A DNA stretch of 64,000 bases, taken from assembly GCF_032393985.1 (NCBI RefSeq), contig NZ_CP135918.1, forward strand, positions 5,891,724 to 5,955,723. Direction: 5' to 3'. Below, piece after piece: positions 1 through 9,625 of the stretch (positions within the stretch are counted from its first letter, which is position 1; every line of letters starts with the position of its first letter). This stretch comes from Fischerella sp. JS2 (GTDB lineage Bacteria > Cyanobacteriota > Cyanobacteriia > Cyanobacteriales > Nostocaceae). The notes beneath the pieces were generated by a model that was given only the letters and a program-made list of their open reading frames with translations, was not told the origin of the DNA and did not search any database. The position numbers were made by a program, and so were the translations under genes.

Positions 1-1660
1 AAATAAACTCCTCAAAGTAGTTAGCAAAGGGTGTCCCCACCAAACCAATTAGCATCGAAGGAACTGCCAATAACACCAAAGGTAGCGTCATTGTCCAGGG
101 TGACTCATGGGGATACTCACTGTGGCCGTGACTATGACTGTGGTCGTTGTGCTGTCCGGCGTGGGCTTCTAGTTCTCCTTTGGTCATTGCACCAGGGCCA
201 AAAGCTGGAGTTCTTTCAAAGCCCGTCACAATGGCCATACCAATGGGAGACTTGAGTTTTTTCCACAACTGGGTTTTGTTGCCCCGGAAGTTACCTTCAA
301 AGGTGGTGAAATACATCCGGAACATATAAAAGGCGGTAATTCCAGCTGTTAGCCAGCCAACACCCCACAGCAGGGGATTAGATGCAAACGCCGCACTGAG
401 GATTTCGTCTTTTGACCAGAAACCAGCAAAGGGTGGGATACCGGAAATTGCTACACAACCAATGAAAAAGGTAATGGCTGTAATCGGCATATATTTCCGC
501 AGTCCACCCATTAAGCGCATATCCTGTGCTAAGTCGGGGTCGTGACCGACAACTGCTTCCATGCCGTGAATTACCGAACCAGAACCTAAAAACAGCATCG
601 CTTTAAAGTAGGCGTGGGTCATCAGGTGGAAAAGACCAGCACTGTATGCGCCCACTCCCATAGCCATCACCATGTAACCGAGTTGGGAAATGGTGGAATA
701 AGCCAAGCCCTTTTTGATGTCGTTTTGGGTAATCGCAATGGTTGCCCCTAAAAAGGCAGTGAATGCCCCAGTATAGGCGATTGTATTCATTGCCGCCGGG
801 ACGTGTTCAAATACGGGGTACATCCGGGCAATTAGGAAAACGCCTGCTGCCACCATTGTTGCTGCATGGATTAAGGCAGAAATGGGTGTGGGGCCTTCCA
901 TCGCATCTGGTAGCCAGACATGCAGGGGAAACTGGGCGGATTTGGCTACGGGACCCAAGAAGACTAAAATTGCAAACAGGGCTGCCAGTATATTGCTGAG
1001 AGAACCCGTGTGGACGAGTTCACCAAGGCGATCGCCCATGATCTGAAAATCAAAGCTGCCTGTTGCCCAGAATAGCCCCAGAATTCCCAATAACAAACCA
1101 AAGTCACCAACACGATTAGTAACAAAGGCTTTTTGGGCTGCGTCTGCTGCGGATTTGCGATCGTACCAGAAGCCGACCAGCAAGTAGGAACACATTCCTA
1201 CCAGCTCCCAGAAGATATAAATCTGCACCAAGTTCGGGCTGACTACCAGACCCAACATTGACGAGCCAAATAAGCTGAGATAGGCATAAAACCTGACATA
1301 GCCAGGGTCGTGAGCCATGTAGCCATCAGTGTAAACCATGACCAGGAAGGCTACCGTCGTCACAATCACTAGCATTAAAGCTGTCAAGTGATCAATTGTG
1401 TAGCCCATGCTCAAGTGAAAATTGCCAGCCGCTGCCCATTCTAGGGTGCGAGTGTAAGGTGCGTGTCCTTGCAGTTGGCTCCACAATATGGCAAACGACA
1501 GCCCCATAGCCGCTCCCATCAAGGAAATAATCAACGCGGCATTCAGCTGTCGTAGGCGGTTCGTTACCTGATTCAAAGAGATTAATCCCAGCCCTACCAG
1601 CGTTGCCCCGACGAGGGGCAATACCGGAATTAGCCAGGCATATTGATAGATTACTTCCAT
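1..1660 (-). CDS. ndhF: NAD(P)H-quinone oxidoreductase subunit 5 (NdhF), C-terminus off the window
   Basis: Reverse-strand reading frame starting [19 protein letters not shown] and still open at base 1, giving 553 residues. NdhF is a proton-pumping membrane subunit of the thylakoid NDH-1 complex, related to NuoL, used in respiration and cyclic electron flow. The sequence is a run of membrane helices with the antiporter-like core clearly visible: [40 protein letters not shown] and FYMFRMYF. A His-rich segment ([20 protein letters not shown]) lies between late helices, as in many cyanobacterial NdhF1 proteins. The ATG at 1658-1660 is the first plausible start. It is probably NdhF1 (the respiratory/cyclic form) rather than the CO2-uptake NdhF3/F4 types, but the missing C-terminus prevents certainty. 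Confidence 0.95.
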   Translation of the reverse strand, partial: MEVIYQYAWLIPVLPLVGATLVGLGLISLNQVTNRLRQLNAALIISLMGAAMGLSFAILWSQLQGHAPYTRTLEWAAAGNFHLSMGYTIDHLTALMLVIVTTVAFLVMVYTDGYMAHDPGYVRFYAYLSLFGSSMLGLVVSPNLVQIYIFWELVGMCSYLLVGFWYDRKSAADAAQKAFVTNRVGDFGLLLGILGLFWATGSFDFQIMGDRLGELVHTGSLSNILAALFAILVFLGPVAKSAQFPLHVWLPDAMEGPTPISALIHAATMVAAGVFLIARMYPVFEHVPAAMNTIAYTGAFTAFLGATIAITQNDIKKGLAYSTISQLGYMVMAMGVGAYSAGLFHLMTHAYFKAMLFLGSGSVIHGMEAVVGHDPDLAQDMRLMGGLRKYMPITAITFFIGCVAISGIPPFAGFWSKDEILSAAFASNPLLWGVGWLTAGITAFYMFRMYFTTFEGNFRGNKTQLWKKLKSPIGMAIVTGFERTPAFGPGAMTKGELEAHAGQHNDHSHSHGHSEYPHESPWTMTLPLVLLAVPSMLIGLVGTPFANYFEEFI

Positions 1661-1982
1661 CACTGACGCCTACTTATAGAATTCTTCATGAGAAAGGATG
1701 AAGGCTAAAAGCTCAAGGATAAAGGATGAAAGAATGCACTAGTTGCAAATGGCTGTTGAGAGTGCCAACAAAGAGGAACTTTCACGCCTTATGTTATTAT
1801 GGCTAAGTCTGGTCTTTTGGGAACAGTACAAGTCTCTACATAAGCAAGCAACCAAACATTTTTTCATACTTCAACCTATCCTGCGGAAAGCCGCCCTAAT
1901 GGACGTCTACATAACTTCAACCTTTAGTTGACTAACTTGTCGGATCTGTTAATAATTGTGACACACACCCTTTAGGATAAAA

Positions 1983-2012
1983 TACCCCACCTGATACTGA
2001 TTAGGTGGGGTA
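1983..2012 (-). terminator. GC-rich perfect hairpin, likely terminator
   Basis: TACCCCACCT and AGGTGGGGTA form a 10-bp perfect stem around a 10-base loop. It lies downstream of the thioredoxin-like gene (stop near 2162) and before ndhF on the same strand, so it probably separates the two transcripts. No long U tract follows on either strand, so it may act as an attenuator or RNA end-stabilising stem. Confidence 0.5.
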
Positions 2013-2030
2013 ATTTAAATATGGTTTTAG

Positions 2031-2161
2031 ATTTTGTCATTTGTCATTGGTCATTTGTCCTTTGTCATTGGTCATTTTTCATTCGACCAATGACTATTGG
2101 TCAATTACTAATGAGCTTTTTTCTAATCACCCTTTCTCCAATGACTAATGACGAATGACCA
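2031..2161. repeat. Degenerate GTCATT/AATGAC palindromic repeat block
   Basis: The left half consists of imperfect repeats of TCATTTGTC/TCATTGGTC and the right half of their reverse complements (AATGACTA, GAATGACC). The whole block can fold into a long imperfect hairpin. It begins soon after one gene and ends at the stop codon of the next. Similar blocks occur at 5137-5239, 8240-8275 and 38115-38175. Confidence 0.75.
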
Positions 2162-2548
2162 TTATGCTGAACGGCATCCTAAATCTGCCGTTGTGGGGGT
2201 ATTGTAAGGATGAGAAGACTTGTCATAGCTGAGTTTGATTTCTTCTAATGCTTGCAGCAAATCTTCGCGACCGCGAAAACCTTCCAAACGTCGTCTGACA
2301 ATACCGTTTTCGATCAAAAGTAAAGTTGGTAGTGACTTAAGCCGATATTTGGTTGACAATTTAAAATTGTCGTCGGCGTTTATATCAACTAATTTGATTT
2401 TCTCGTTGCATTGGGCTTTGAATTGCAACAGTAATGGGTGTATGATGCGGCACAAACCACACCAAGGAGCTTCAAAATTTACTAAAACAGGAATAGGGGA
2501 TTCTAAAACTTCTTGAGTAAATGTCCGCTCACTAACCGACAACACCAT
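2162..2548 (-). CDS. Thioredoxin-like protein, CGLC active site
   Basis: 128 residues with a single thioredoxin fold. The redox motif is PWCGLCRIIHPLL (about residues 28-40) instead of the classical WCGPC, and the cis-proline loop SLPTLLL is present near residue 93. The family reduces protein disulfides in the cytosol. The Leu in the CxxC pair should alter redox potential and partner choice. The last 20 residues are a polar tail beyond the fold. It lies upstream of ndhF on the same strand but is separated by a hairpin and repeat block, so co-transcription is doubtful. The family is secure; the specific partner is unknown. Confidence 0.9.
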   Translation of the reverse strand: MVLSVSERTFTQEVLESPIPVLVNFEAPWCGLCRIIHPLLLQFKAQCNEKIKLVDINADDNFKLSTKYRLKSLPTLLLIENGIVRRRLEGFRGREDLLQALEEIKLSYDKSSHPYNTPTTADLGCRSA

Positions 2549-3180
2549 GATGCCTCTAATACTATAGGGTTTTTATATCTAACTTGCTATCAGCACAAGG
2601 GTAGCGTAAGCTTAGTAACTGCCGATAGATGCCCTGGTAGGCATAACAGAAGGTATGCAATCTTTCCAGCCTTGATTTTGGTGAGTTTGCTACTGGCAAA
2701 TAAGCTAATGTAGCATTCACAGTGGCATTTGAGGGTCTTGAACTCCAACGCGTCCTCTGCTGGGGAGGGAAAGTTAGTAGACCAAAAGCTACAACGCTTT
2801 GCTTTGGGATTCCCACGGTAGTGGGCTTGGGGAAGATAATAGTATACCATGAACAGTGCTAGTTTGGGGGTTCACCACTCCTGCTTCTCTTACACAGTAG
2901 GGCATTTCCGTAAGGATAAGAGTACGCGTAGGGGGTTTTCCCGCTTTTGCGACCTGTCCGTAGGGAAACCTCTAACGCACTGGCTCTGCTCGATATCACT
3001 TACTTTCAATGATGATTATTGACCAGCAACAACAAGGACAAAATCTCAAATTGATTTAACCCACCCCCTCCACTGAACAGCTATTTTCATTCATCCTACA
3101 TTGATTTGGTAGTAACAGATGAGCCTAAATCCTCATCGGTTGTCTATCTTGTGCTGTTGTAAATAGGGTTTGAGTTCAGA
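2549..3180. other. Intergenic region, about 630 bases, no supported gene
   Basis: Two overlapping reverse-strand frames (about 2562-2850) have composition and lengths expected by chance and resemble nothing I recognise. The segment around 2890-2990 carries motifs common in Nostocales intergenic DNA (CCGTAAGGATAAG, CCGTAGGGAAACC). I see no RNA gene. Confidence 0.5.
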
Positions 3181-3897
3181 CTACCATCTTACCCTACTAG
3201 TCGCCACCAATAAAAGTGGATGCGACCACCACAATAGCAGCACAAATATAGCAACTCCAATATAAGCAGGACGAAGGAATTCCTGCCACCGTAGAGATTG
3301 ACGTCCATCTAAAATGGCTGCAAAGGGAATAATGCTCGTGCGCTGTTTCACTGCCATAAAAGCCTCGCCATAGCGCCAACTAAGACGGCGATCGCCATGC
3401 CAGACCCCAAAGGCGTGATGTAAAATCAAACCCAAAGAAGTAACTAAAGTAAAAGTTGTACCCAACCACAGAGTATGAGCAATACACCAAATTATCTGTC
3501 CAACCATTTGCGGATGACGAGTAATACGAATAATTCCTGTTTCATAGAGGTGGACTTGGGGCTTTTGAATGGCAGCAACTTCTAGTAGATTGAAAGTAGC
3601 AGGATACAAAAATAAAAAAGAAATTGCTGACAGTACCCAAACAAATGGTTTTACCCAAGGTAAACTTTGGACTTGCCAAAGCTGTAAACCATCATAACGA
3701 TGGTTAAAAAAGTAAATAATCAAAATTACTGCCAAAGGTAAACTAACTAAGGCAAAGATAATCCGGTAAACTCGTGGGCCAATATATTTTTCTGCCCAAG
3801 GTCGCAAGGCGGCTCCGCCGCTATGAGCAATTGCAAAACCAAATTGTAATCCCAACATTATAAAATGACTGGGGGTCAACCACGGTGGCAGCATCAT
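3181..3897 (-). CDS. NnrU-family membrane protein, probable 15-cis-zeta-carotene isomerase (Z-ISO) type
   Basis: About 238 residues, strongly hydrophobic, with about six to seven membrane segments. NnrU-type features include LQFGFAIAHSGGAALRP near the N-terminus, YETGIIRITRHPQMVGQIIW in the middle and LILHHAFGVWHGDRRL later. The conserved His residues match the heme-ligand idea for plant Z-ISO, a heme b enzyme isomerising zeta-carotene in carotenoid synthesis. Cyanobacterial members of this family have been proposed to have the same role; NnrU itself was named from denitrifier clusters. I chose the ATG at 3895-3897 over an upstream GTG. It is divergent from rbcR, with a shared promoter region at 3898-4109. 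Family confidence is high; the exact reaction is inferred. Confidence 0.8.
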   Translation of the reverse strand: MMLPPWLTPSHFIMLGLQFGFAIAHSGGAALRPWAEKYIGPRVYRIIFALVSLPLAVILIIYFFNHRYDGLQLWQVQSLPWVKPFVWVLSAISFLFLYPATFNLLEVAAIQKPQVHLYETGIIRITRHPQMVGQIIWCIAHTLWLGTTFTLVTSLGLILHHAFGVWHGDRRLSWRYGEAFMAVKQRTSIIPFAAILDGRQSLRWQEFLRPAYIGVAIFVLLLWWSHPLLLVATSRVRW

Positions 3898-4109
3898 ATA
3901 CACAGGTGAAGTAATTTAAAGAAAACTTAATTCAGTACAATCAATACCACAAAGTATTCAAAGGGGGACTTAAGTCAAGATGTTGTGTTAATGTCTTTTT
4001 CGGATAAAGCCTCCGATTTTAATATGCAACAAATTATGTCCAGCCAGAATACTATGATTCGCTGGTTTTTTACTAATGCTGCTCCTTTCTTGTCTGTGGG
4101 TTGAGCCTT

Positions 4110-5129
4110 ATGTCTGACCTTCCATTCACACTAGATCAGTTACGGATTCTGAAAGCGATCGCACAAGAAGGGAGCTTCAAGCGCGCCGCTGATAGTCTCT
4201 ATGTTTCCCAACCTGCCGTAAGTTTGCAAGTGCAAAACTTAGAACGGCAATTAGATGTTCCCTTATTTGACCGTGGAGGACGTCGTGCTCAATTAACCGA
4301 AGCAGGACATTTACTCCTCAATTACGGAGAAAAAATCCTCAGTCTGTGTCAGGAAACCTGTCGCGCTATTGAGGATTTACAAAATCTCCAAGGCGGTACA
4401 TTAATTGTTGGTGCTTCTCAAACCACCGGCACTTATCTTTTGCCCCGGATGATTGGGTTATTCCGACAAAAATATCCTGATGTGGCAGTGCAATTACATG
4501 TCCACTCTACCCGCCGCACTGCTTGGAGTGTAGTGAACGGACAAGTTGATTTGGCAATTATTGGTGGTGAAATTCCTGCGGAATTGGCGGAATCTTTAGA
4601 AATTATTCCTTACTCAGAGGATGAATTGGCGCTGATTTTACCTGTGTTACATCCTTTTAGCAAACTGGAAACCATCCAAAAAGAAGACCTATATAAATTA
4701 CAATTCATTGCCCTTGATTCTCAATCAACAATCCGTAAGGTCATAGACCAAGTGTTAGCACGTCATGATATTGATACACGGCGTTTAAAAGTAGAAATGG
4801 AACTCAATTCGATTGAAGCAATCAAAAATGCTGTGCAATCTGGTTTGGGAGCTGCTTTTGTTTCTACTTCCGCCATTGCCAAAGAATTGCAAATGGACGT
4901 GTTACATTGCGCCCCCATTGAGGGTGTTGTCGTCAAGCGGACACTGTGGCTGATTTTTAATCCTAATCGCTATAGATCCAAGGCTGCAGAAGCTTTCAGC
5001 CGGGAAATTCTACCCCAGTTTGCTGCGCCTGGATGGAATATCGATGTGTTAAAATCTTCACAAAATCATCGGAGCTTAGCTATCAATACCACATTGGAAT
5101 TAGATACATCCCACTCAGATGAAAGTTAA
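4110..5129 (+). CDS. rbcR: LysR-type regulator RbcR (Ycf30-like)
   Basis: 339 residues. The N-terminal winged helix ([20 protein letters not shown] then [20 protein letters not shown]) is followed by a LysR substrate-binding domain ([20 protein letters not shown] onward). It closely resembles cyanobacterial and plastid RbcR/Ycf30, which control RuBisCO and carbon-concentration genes in response to metabolites such as RuBP or 2-phosphoglycolate. The preferred start is ATG 4110; a TTG nine bases upstream is possible. The tail after about residue 305 is variable and polar. The NnrU-family gene is divergent. I recall the same adjacency in Anabaena 7120, which supports orthology. NdhR/CcmR is the alternative subfamily. 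Confidence 0.88.
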   Translation: MSDLPFTLDQLRILKAIAQEGSFKRAADSLYVSQPAVSLQVQNLERQLDVPLFDRGGRRAQLTEAGHLLLNYGEKILSLCQETCRAIEDLQNLQGGTLIVGASQTTGTYLLPRMIGLFRQKYPDVAVQLHVHSTRRTAWSVVNGQVDLAIIGGEIPAELAESLEIIPYSEDELALILPVLHPFSKLETIQKEDLYKLQFIALDSQSTIRKVIDQVLARHDIDTRRLKVEMELNSIEAIKNAVQSGLGAAFVSTSAIAKELQMDVLHCAPIEGVVVKRTLWLIFNPNRYRSKAAEAFSREILPQFAAPGWNIDVLKSSQNHRSLAINTTLELDTSHSDES

Positions 5130-5136
5130 GATTTAG

Positions 5137-5239
5137 TCATCTGTCATTAGTCATTTGTCCTTTGTCATTTGTCATTTGTGAAGAAGCTAATGACTGATGA
5201 CCAGTGACCAATGACTATTGACCATTGACTATTGACAAA
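5137..5239. repeat. GTCATT/AATGAC palindromic repeat block
   Basis: It starts eight bases after the rbcR stop. T-rich arms (TCATCTGTCATTAGTCATTTG) are followed by complementary arms (CTAATGACTGATGACC...CCATTGACTATTGAC). It can form a long imperfect stem and may act as a transcript end. The block runs into the start region of the next gene. Confidence 0.75.
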
Positions 5240-5240
5240 A

Positions 5241-6686
5241 ATGGAAATTTATTGCACTCGTCCCGGTTGTCCTCGACCACGCAACTACTTTTCAGATTTA
5301 GATGACCATTCCATTTTAAGAACCGTGCAGCAAAAATACTGTACAGCTTGTGGAATGCCTCTAATTCTGGTTGGGCGCTACTTGCCGACAAAATTACTGG
5401 GACGAGGCGGTTTTGGAGCAGCGTTTTTAGCCTGCGATCGCTATACTCCAGGAATGCGCCAGTGTGTGGTTAAGCAATTCCAACCAGCAGGTAATCTCAG
5501 TGCAACTCAACTAAAATTAGCACAAGATTTATTTGAGAGAGAAGCCATTGTCTTAGAAGAAATAGGCTCTCAACATGACCAAATTCCTGATTTATTCGCT
5601 TATTTCCCAGTCATAGTTTCTAGCTTTTCTCAACCAGGACAACAAGAACAATTTTTTTATCTTGTTCAAGAACATATAGATGGACAGAACCTAGAAGAAG
5701 AATTAAATCACAAAGGTCAATTCTCTGAACAAGAAGTATTAAATTTGCTGCAAAATGTTCTCAAAATCTTGCAGTTTGTCCATAACAAAGGCATCATTCA
5801 CAGAGATATTAAACCCTCTAACATTATGCGTCATCGTAACGGTAAGCTTTACCTATTAGATTTTGGCGCTGTTAAGCAGGTAGCAAACGCACCCCCTGGA
5901 GGAGTAAGTTCTTCAACTGGCATTTTTTCTCTGGGTTTTGCACCACCTGAACAAATGTCTGGTGGACCAGTCTTTCCATCCACAGACTTATATGCGTTGG
6001 CTGTGACAGCGGTGATGCTATTAACGGGTGAAAAGGATGTAACCAAGCTATTTGATGTTTATAGTAATCAATGGAAATGGCACAAGCGTGTTTCTGTCAG
6101 TCCTGTAGTGGCTAATACTCTCGATAGAATGCTTTTACCTGCTGCTAATCAACGCTTTCAGTCAGCACAAGAAGTCTTAGACGCTCTCAACTTAACTGTT
6201 CAGCCTATAATATCAACACAAATTAATCCCCGCCAACCTACCCAATTACCGTCGTCAATCAAGTCGCAACCACAGCCTATGCCCACTCAACCTGCACAGC
6301 AAAGGCGATTATCGTTAACATCACGTGTTGCACCATTGTCTACTTTAGAGTTATTGATGGCGGCTGGATTCAGTGGTTTTGAAGGCGGATTGATGGCGAT
6401 CGCTGTGTATGGTGTGCTTCGTTCTCTAAATATTACTTTGCTTGCTTGTGCTGTGATCCTGGCAATATTAATTTTTGGGCAAAAGCAACGCTGGATTGAA
6501 AAAACCGAGATGTTAGTCCTAGCAGGAGTCACATGGGGAGTGATATTTTTTTTCCCTGTGTTACGGGCTGGTTTAAGTATTAAGCAAGTAATTATTTTAT
6601 CTGTTGCTGCGGCTTTAGTCGCGATCGCTGTTACAGCTTTATTCCGTCTGATTTATAAATTATTAACTCTATTTTTTTCCAATTAA
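5241..6686 (+). CDS. Membrane-anchored Ser/Thr protein kinase with N-terminal four-Cys motif
   Basis: 481 residues from ATG 5241 (a TTG at 5232 is less likely). The protein opens with a four-Cys zinc-ribbon-like segment (MEIYCTRPGCPRP and YCTACGMPL), then a Hanks-type kinase domain: glycine loop LGRGGFGAAFLA, catalytic loop IIHRDIKPSNIM, LLDFGAVKQ and the FAPPEQMSGG activation segment. A Pro/Gln-rich linker (about residues 330-365) leads to three or four C-terminal membrane helices (from TLELLMAAGFSGF onward). All key catalytic residues are present, so it should be active. No extracellular sensor domain is present in the protein itself. The three anchored binding proteins immediately downstream on the same strand are candidate sensors or partners (inference from context). 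Confidence 0.9.
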   Translation: MEIYCTRPGCPRPRNYFSDLDDHSILRTVQQKYCTACGMPLILVGRYLPTKLLGRGGFGAAFLACDRYTPGMRQCVVKQFQPAGNLSATQLKLAQDLFEREAIVLEEIGSQHDQIPDLFAYFPVIVSSFSQPGQQEQFFYLVQEHIDGQNLEEELNHKGQFSEQEVLNLLQNVLKILQFVHNKGIIHRDIKPSNIMRHRNGKLYLLDFGAVKQVANAPPGGVSSSTGIFSLGFAPPEQMSGGPVFPSTDLYALAVTAVMLLTGEKDVTKLFDVYSNQWKWHKRVSVSPVVANTLDRMLLPAANQRFQSAQEVLDALNLTVQPIISTQINPRQPTQLPSSIKSQPQPMPTQPAQQRRLSLTSRVAPLSTLELLMAAGFSGFEGGLMAIAVYGVLRSLNITLLACAVILAILIFGQKQRWIEKTEMLVLAGVTWGVIFFFPVLRAGLSIKQVIILSVAAALVAIAVTALFRLIYKLLTLFFSN

Positions 6687-6793
6687 CTATACATCAGAAC
6701 TGATGCAAATTTTATTTACATAAATATTTATGGCTGTAATTTTTACCGATATAATTTTCTTGAAAATTATAAATTTTTAACTTTTAATTTTCT

Positions 6794-8209
6794 ATGTCCC
6801 AAAAAAACGAAACTGCTGTTCTTTTCCTAGCTTTATTAATTACTGTGGGATTGGTAGGTGGTGGGGCATGGTTGCTAAAAGATAACATCTGGCCACAAAA
6901 CTCTCAGGATGGTGGCAATTCACTACAACCTAATAACAAGCTAATTACAGATAGGATTAGCTTTGGTGAAAAAACATTATCTTCAATAGAAGCTTCTCCC
7001 ACAAAAAAAGAAGGTATCACAGCACTAGCTTCTGGCAACTACAGCAAAGCAATTTCTAACTTAGAAGCAGCCCTGAAGTTTAATAAAAATGATCCAGAGA
7101 CATTAATCTTTTTGAACAATGCTCGCATAGAATCTGCTAAAAATTATACGATTGTTGCCAGTGTACCACTGGGAACCGACCCCAATGGTTCTTTAGAAAT
7201 TTTACGCGGTATTGCCCAAGCTCAAAATGAAATTAATGCTGCGGGAGGCATTAAGGGAGTACCACTAAAAGTAGGGATAGCAAACGACGATAATAATCCA
7301 GAAGTTGCCCAACAAATTGCTAACGTGTTGGTGAAAAATCAGGAAGTACTGGGTGTAGTTGGGCCTTATGCTAGTGACGTCACTTTAGCCGCAGGCACTG
7401 TTTATACCCCCGGACAACTTGTGGCTATTTCCCCAATTAGCACTTCTGTGAAAATATCCAACTTTAGCCGCTATATTTTTCGCACGGTTCCTAGCGATTT
7501 TATGGCAGCCAGGGCCTTAGCTAAGTATATGGTAGAAAACTTACAGAAAAAAAATGCGGCTGTTTTCTTCAATTCTCAAAGTAACTATAGTCAGTCTTTA
7601 AAGTCTGAATTTGTCTCGTCTGTTTCCCTAGAAGGTGGACAGGTGTCAAGCGAATTTGACTTATCTAAAGCCGATTTTAGTGCCGCTAAAAGTGTAGAAC
7701 AAGCAATTAAACAAGGTGCAGAAGTTTTGATGTTAGCAGCTAGTACAGATGCTTTAGATAAAGCACTGCAAGTAGTGCAAGTAAACCAAAAACGGTTAAG
7801 TTTGCTTGGCGGAGATGATATCTACACGCCCAAAACTTTAGAAATTGGACAGCAACAAACAGTGGGAATGGTGCTGGCTGTTCCTTGGCATATTGATAGC
7901 AATCTCAGCACCGATTTTCCGCAAAAGTCACGGCAGTTATGGGGAGGTGATGTGAACTGGCGTACTGCTTTAGCATACGACGCTACCCGTGCTTTCATTG
8001 CAGCATTAGAACGTAATCCTAGCCGTATAGGTATCCAACAAACTCTTTCATCACCTAAATTTTCTACTACAGGCGCTTCTGGTACAATTCGGTTTTTATC
8101 ATCAGGCGATCGCAACGCCCCTGTACAGTTGGTGCAAATCGTCAGCAAAAATCCTTCTCGTTCTGGTACTGGGTTTGATTTTGTACCAGTTTCTACATCA
8201 CGTAATTAA
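6794..8209 (+). CDS. Membrane-anchored ABC-type ligand-binding protein (Peripla_BP_6) with a TPR-like segment
   Basis: 471 residues. An uncleaved-looking N-terminal anchor (MSQKNETAVLFLALLITVGL then VGGGAWLL) is followed by a linker. A TPR-like unit comes next (GITALASGNYSKAISNLEAA, about residues 75-105), then a type I periplasmic-binding fold like that of branched-chain amino acid receptors (VASVPLGTDPNGSLEILRGI, GVVGPYASDVTLAAG, AISPISTSVKI). No lipobox is visible. There is no ABC permease or ATPase nearby, so a role as an extracytoplasmic sensor or adaptor is more likely than transport (inference). It shares its anchor sequence with the next two genes and follows the kinase by about 107 AT-rich bases. 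Confidence 0.85.
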   Translation: MSQKNETAVLFLALLITVGLVGGGAWLLKDNIWPQNSQDGGNSLQPNNKLITDRISFGEKTLSSIEASPTKKEGITALASGNYSKAISNLEAALKFNKNDPETLIFLNNARIESAKNYTIVASVPLGTDPNGSLEILRGIAQAQNEINAAGGIKGVPLKVGIANDDNNPEVAQQIANVLVKNQEVLGVVGPYASDVTLAAGTVYTPGQLVAISPISTSVKISNFSRYIFRTVPSDFMAARALAKYMVENLQKKNAAVFFNSQSNYSQSLKSEFVSSVSLEGGQVSSEFDLSKADFSAAKSVEQAIKQGAEVLMLAASTDALDKALQVVQVNQKRLSLLGGDDIYTPKTLEIGQQQTVGMVLAVPWHIDSNLSTDFPQKSRQLWGGDVNWRTALAYDATRAFIAALERNPSRIGIQQTLSSPKFSTTGASGTIRFLSSGDRNAPVQLVQIVSKNPSRSGTGFDFVPVSTSRN

Positions 8210-8428
8210 ATGGTAATAGGTAATTGGTTTATAGTCACTACTTATTACAAATGACAAATGACGAATGACAACCCTAACTAGTTAGCTTTATTTTTACCTA
8301 TCTACTTAGTTAAATTTATTTGTATCATCCACTTAAAAATAAAACAATTAACCAATTCTTAACCCATACCGATTCATAAAAGTGAAAAATTGCTTTAAGA
8401 GCAATAACTAAAAAGTTATAAATTTATT

Positions 8429-9463
8429 ATGTCTCAAAAAAATGAAACCACAGTTTTGCTTTTGACTCTAGTAATTACGCTAGGGCTAGTAGGTGGTGTT
8501 TTTTTATGGTTAGCTAATAGTTCTGGAATTAGATTCTTCAACGCTAAAAATAATTTATCTGAACCGATTCAACCGCCCACTGCTGAGACTTTTGCACGAT
8601 TACCGAATGTTCCCTCTGGCTTGTTTAATTATGGTGGTAGCACTACTTGGGCGCCAATTCGTAAAAATGTTGATACAGCGATTCAAACTGTATTTCCGCA
8701 ATTTCAACTACGCTACACAGATCCAACGATAGGGGCCCCAGGTTCTGGAAGTGGGATTAAGATGCTTTTAGACAATCAGCTAGCTTTTTCCCAGTCCTCA
8801 CGTCCAATTAAAGACGAAGAATACCAAAAAGCACAGCAGCGCGGCTTTACTTTAAAAGAAATTCCAGTGGCGATTGATGGCATTGCAGTTGCAGTAAATC
8901 CCAATCTCAAAGTACCTGGTTTAACTGTTGCCCAACTTAAAGATATATACACTGGCAAGATCACCAACTGGCAACAAGTAGGAGGGCCAAATTTAGCGAT
9001 TACACCTTACTCTCGCCGTTTGGAAGAAGGAGGTACGGTCGAATTTTTTGATGAAAACGTTTTAGAAGGAGAAAAATTTGGTGCGAATGTTCAATTCATT
9101 CCCACTACCACAGAAGCTTTAAAAGAAGTCGCAAAAAATCCAGGAGGTATGTATTACGCTTCTGCACCAGAAGTAGTCGGTCAATGTACTGTTAAACCCT
9201 TACCACTAGGAAAAACAGCAGATAAATTTATTCCATCTTACAAAGAACCATTTATTCCTCTGCAACAGTGTCCACAACAGCGTAACCAACTCAATGCATC
9301 TACTTTTTTGAGTGGTGAATATCCAATTACCAGGCGGTTGTTTGTGATTGTGAAACAAAATAATCAAAGCGATCAGCAAGCGGGAGAAACCTATGCCAAT
9401 CTACTGCTTACAAACCAAGGTCAAGAATTAATTTCTAAAGCTGGATTTGTCAGGATTAGATAA
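8429..9463 (+). CDS. PstS-like (phosphate-type) substrate-binding protein with MSQKNET anchor, copy 1
   Basis: 344 residues. An N-terminal anchor nearly identical to the preceding gene (MSQKNETTVLLLTLVITLGL) precedes a type II periplasmic-binding domain resembling PstS: FNYGGSTTWAPIR, QSSRPIKDEEY, IPVAIDGIAVAVNPNL, LKDIYTGKITNWQQVGGP and TPYSRRLEEGGTVEFF. The family captures phosphate or other oxyanions; the Ser/Thr-rich pocket motifs are partly kept. No pstCAB genes are adjacent. The downstream gene is a close paralog. A 218-base repeat-containing gap precedes it, so each gene may have its own transcript. Confidence 0.87.
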   Translation: MSQKNETTVLLLTLVITLGLVGGVFLWLANSSGIRFFNAKNNLSEPIQPPTAETFARLPNVPSGLFNYGGSTTWAPIRKNVDTAIQTVFPQFQLRYTDPTIGAPGSGSGIKMLLDNQLAFSQSSRPIKDEEYQKAQQRGFTLKEIPVAIDGIAVAVNPNLKVPGLTVAQLKDIYTGKITNWQQVGGPNLAITPYSRRLEEGGTVEFFDENVLEGEKFGANVQFIPTTTEALKEVAKNPGGMYYASAPEVVGQCTVKPLPLGKTADKFIPSYKEPFIPLQQCPQQRNQLNASTFLSGEYPITRRLFVIVKQNNQSDQQAGETYANLLLTNQGQELISKAGFVRIR

Positions 9464-9625
9464 TTTATTATTTGTTGATTGTTGATTCTTGGTTGGTGTT
9501 GGGCTAAATTCACTCTTCTACTAATAAACAACTACTAACTATCAACAGCTAAACTTTTAATTTGTTGGTTGTTGGTTGTTGTTGGAAACAATCAATAACT
9601 AACTACTAACAATAGGTAAATTACT
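9464..9625. repeat. TTGTTGGTTG/CTACTAAC palindromic repeat block
   Basis: The gap between the two PstS-like genes is built from GTTGATTGTTGATTCTTGG, CAACTACTAACTATCAAC, TTGTTGGTTGTTGGTTG and CAATAACTAACTACTAAC. These are arms of a second repeat family that pairs with itself. Related blocks lie near 13000-13040, 38680-38735, 47530-47620 and 50195-50290. Confidence 0.7.

Larger units (their letters stand above)
1661..2161. other. Intergenic region upstream of ndhF: no gene, one hairpin and a palindromic repeat block
   Basis: About 500 bases between the thioredoxin-like gene and ndhF. Short open frames here look like chance. The part nearest ndhF contains GGATGAAGG/AAGGATGAAAG repeats (about 1690-1735). 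The rest holds the hairpin at 1983-2012 and the GTCATT-type repeat at 2031-2161, listed separately. The ndhF promoter should lie here, but I see no convincing -35/-10 pair. Confidence 0.6.

Noticed and set aside
1743-1931. Forward open frame of 62 codons before the thioredoxin-like gene
   Set aside because: No family resemblance, no ribosome site, and it lies in the ndhF promoter region.
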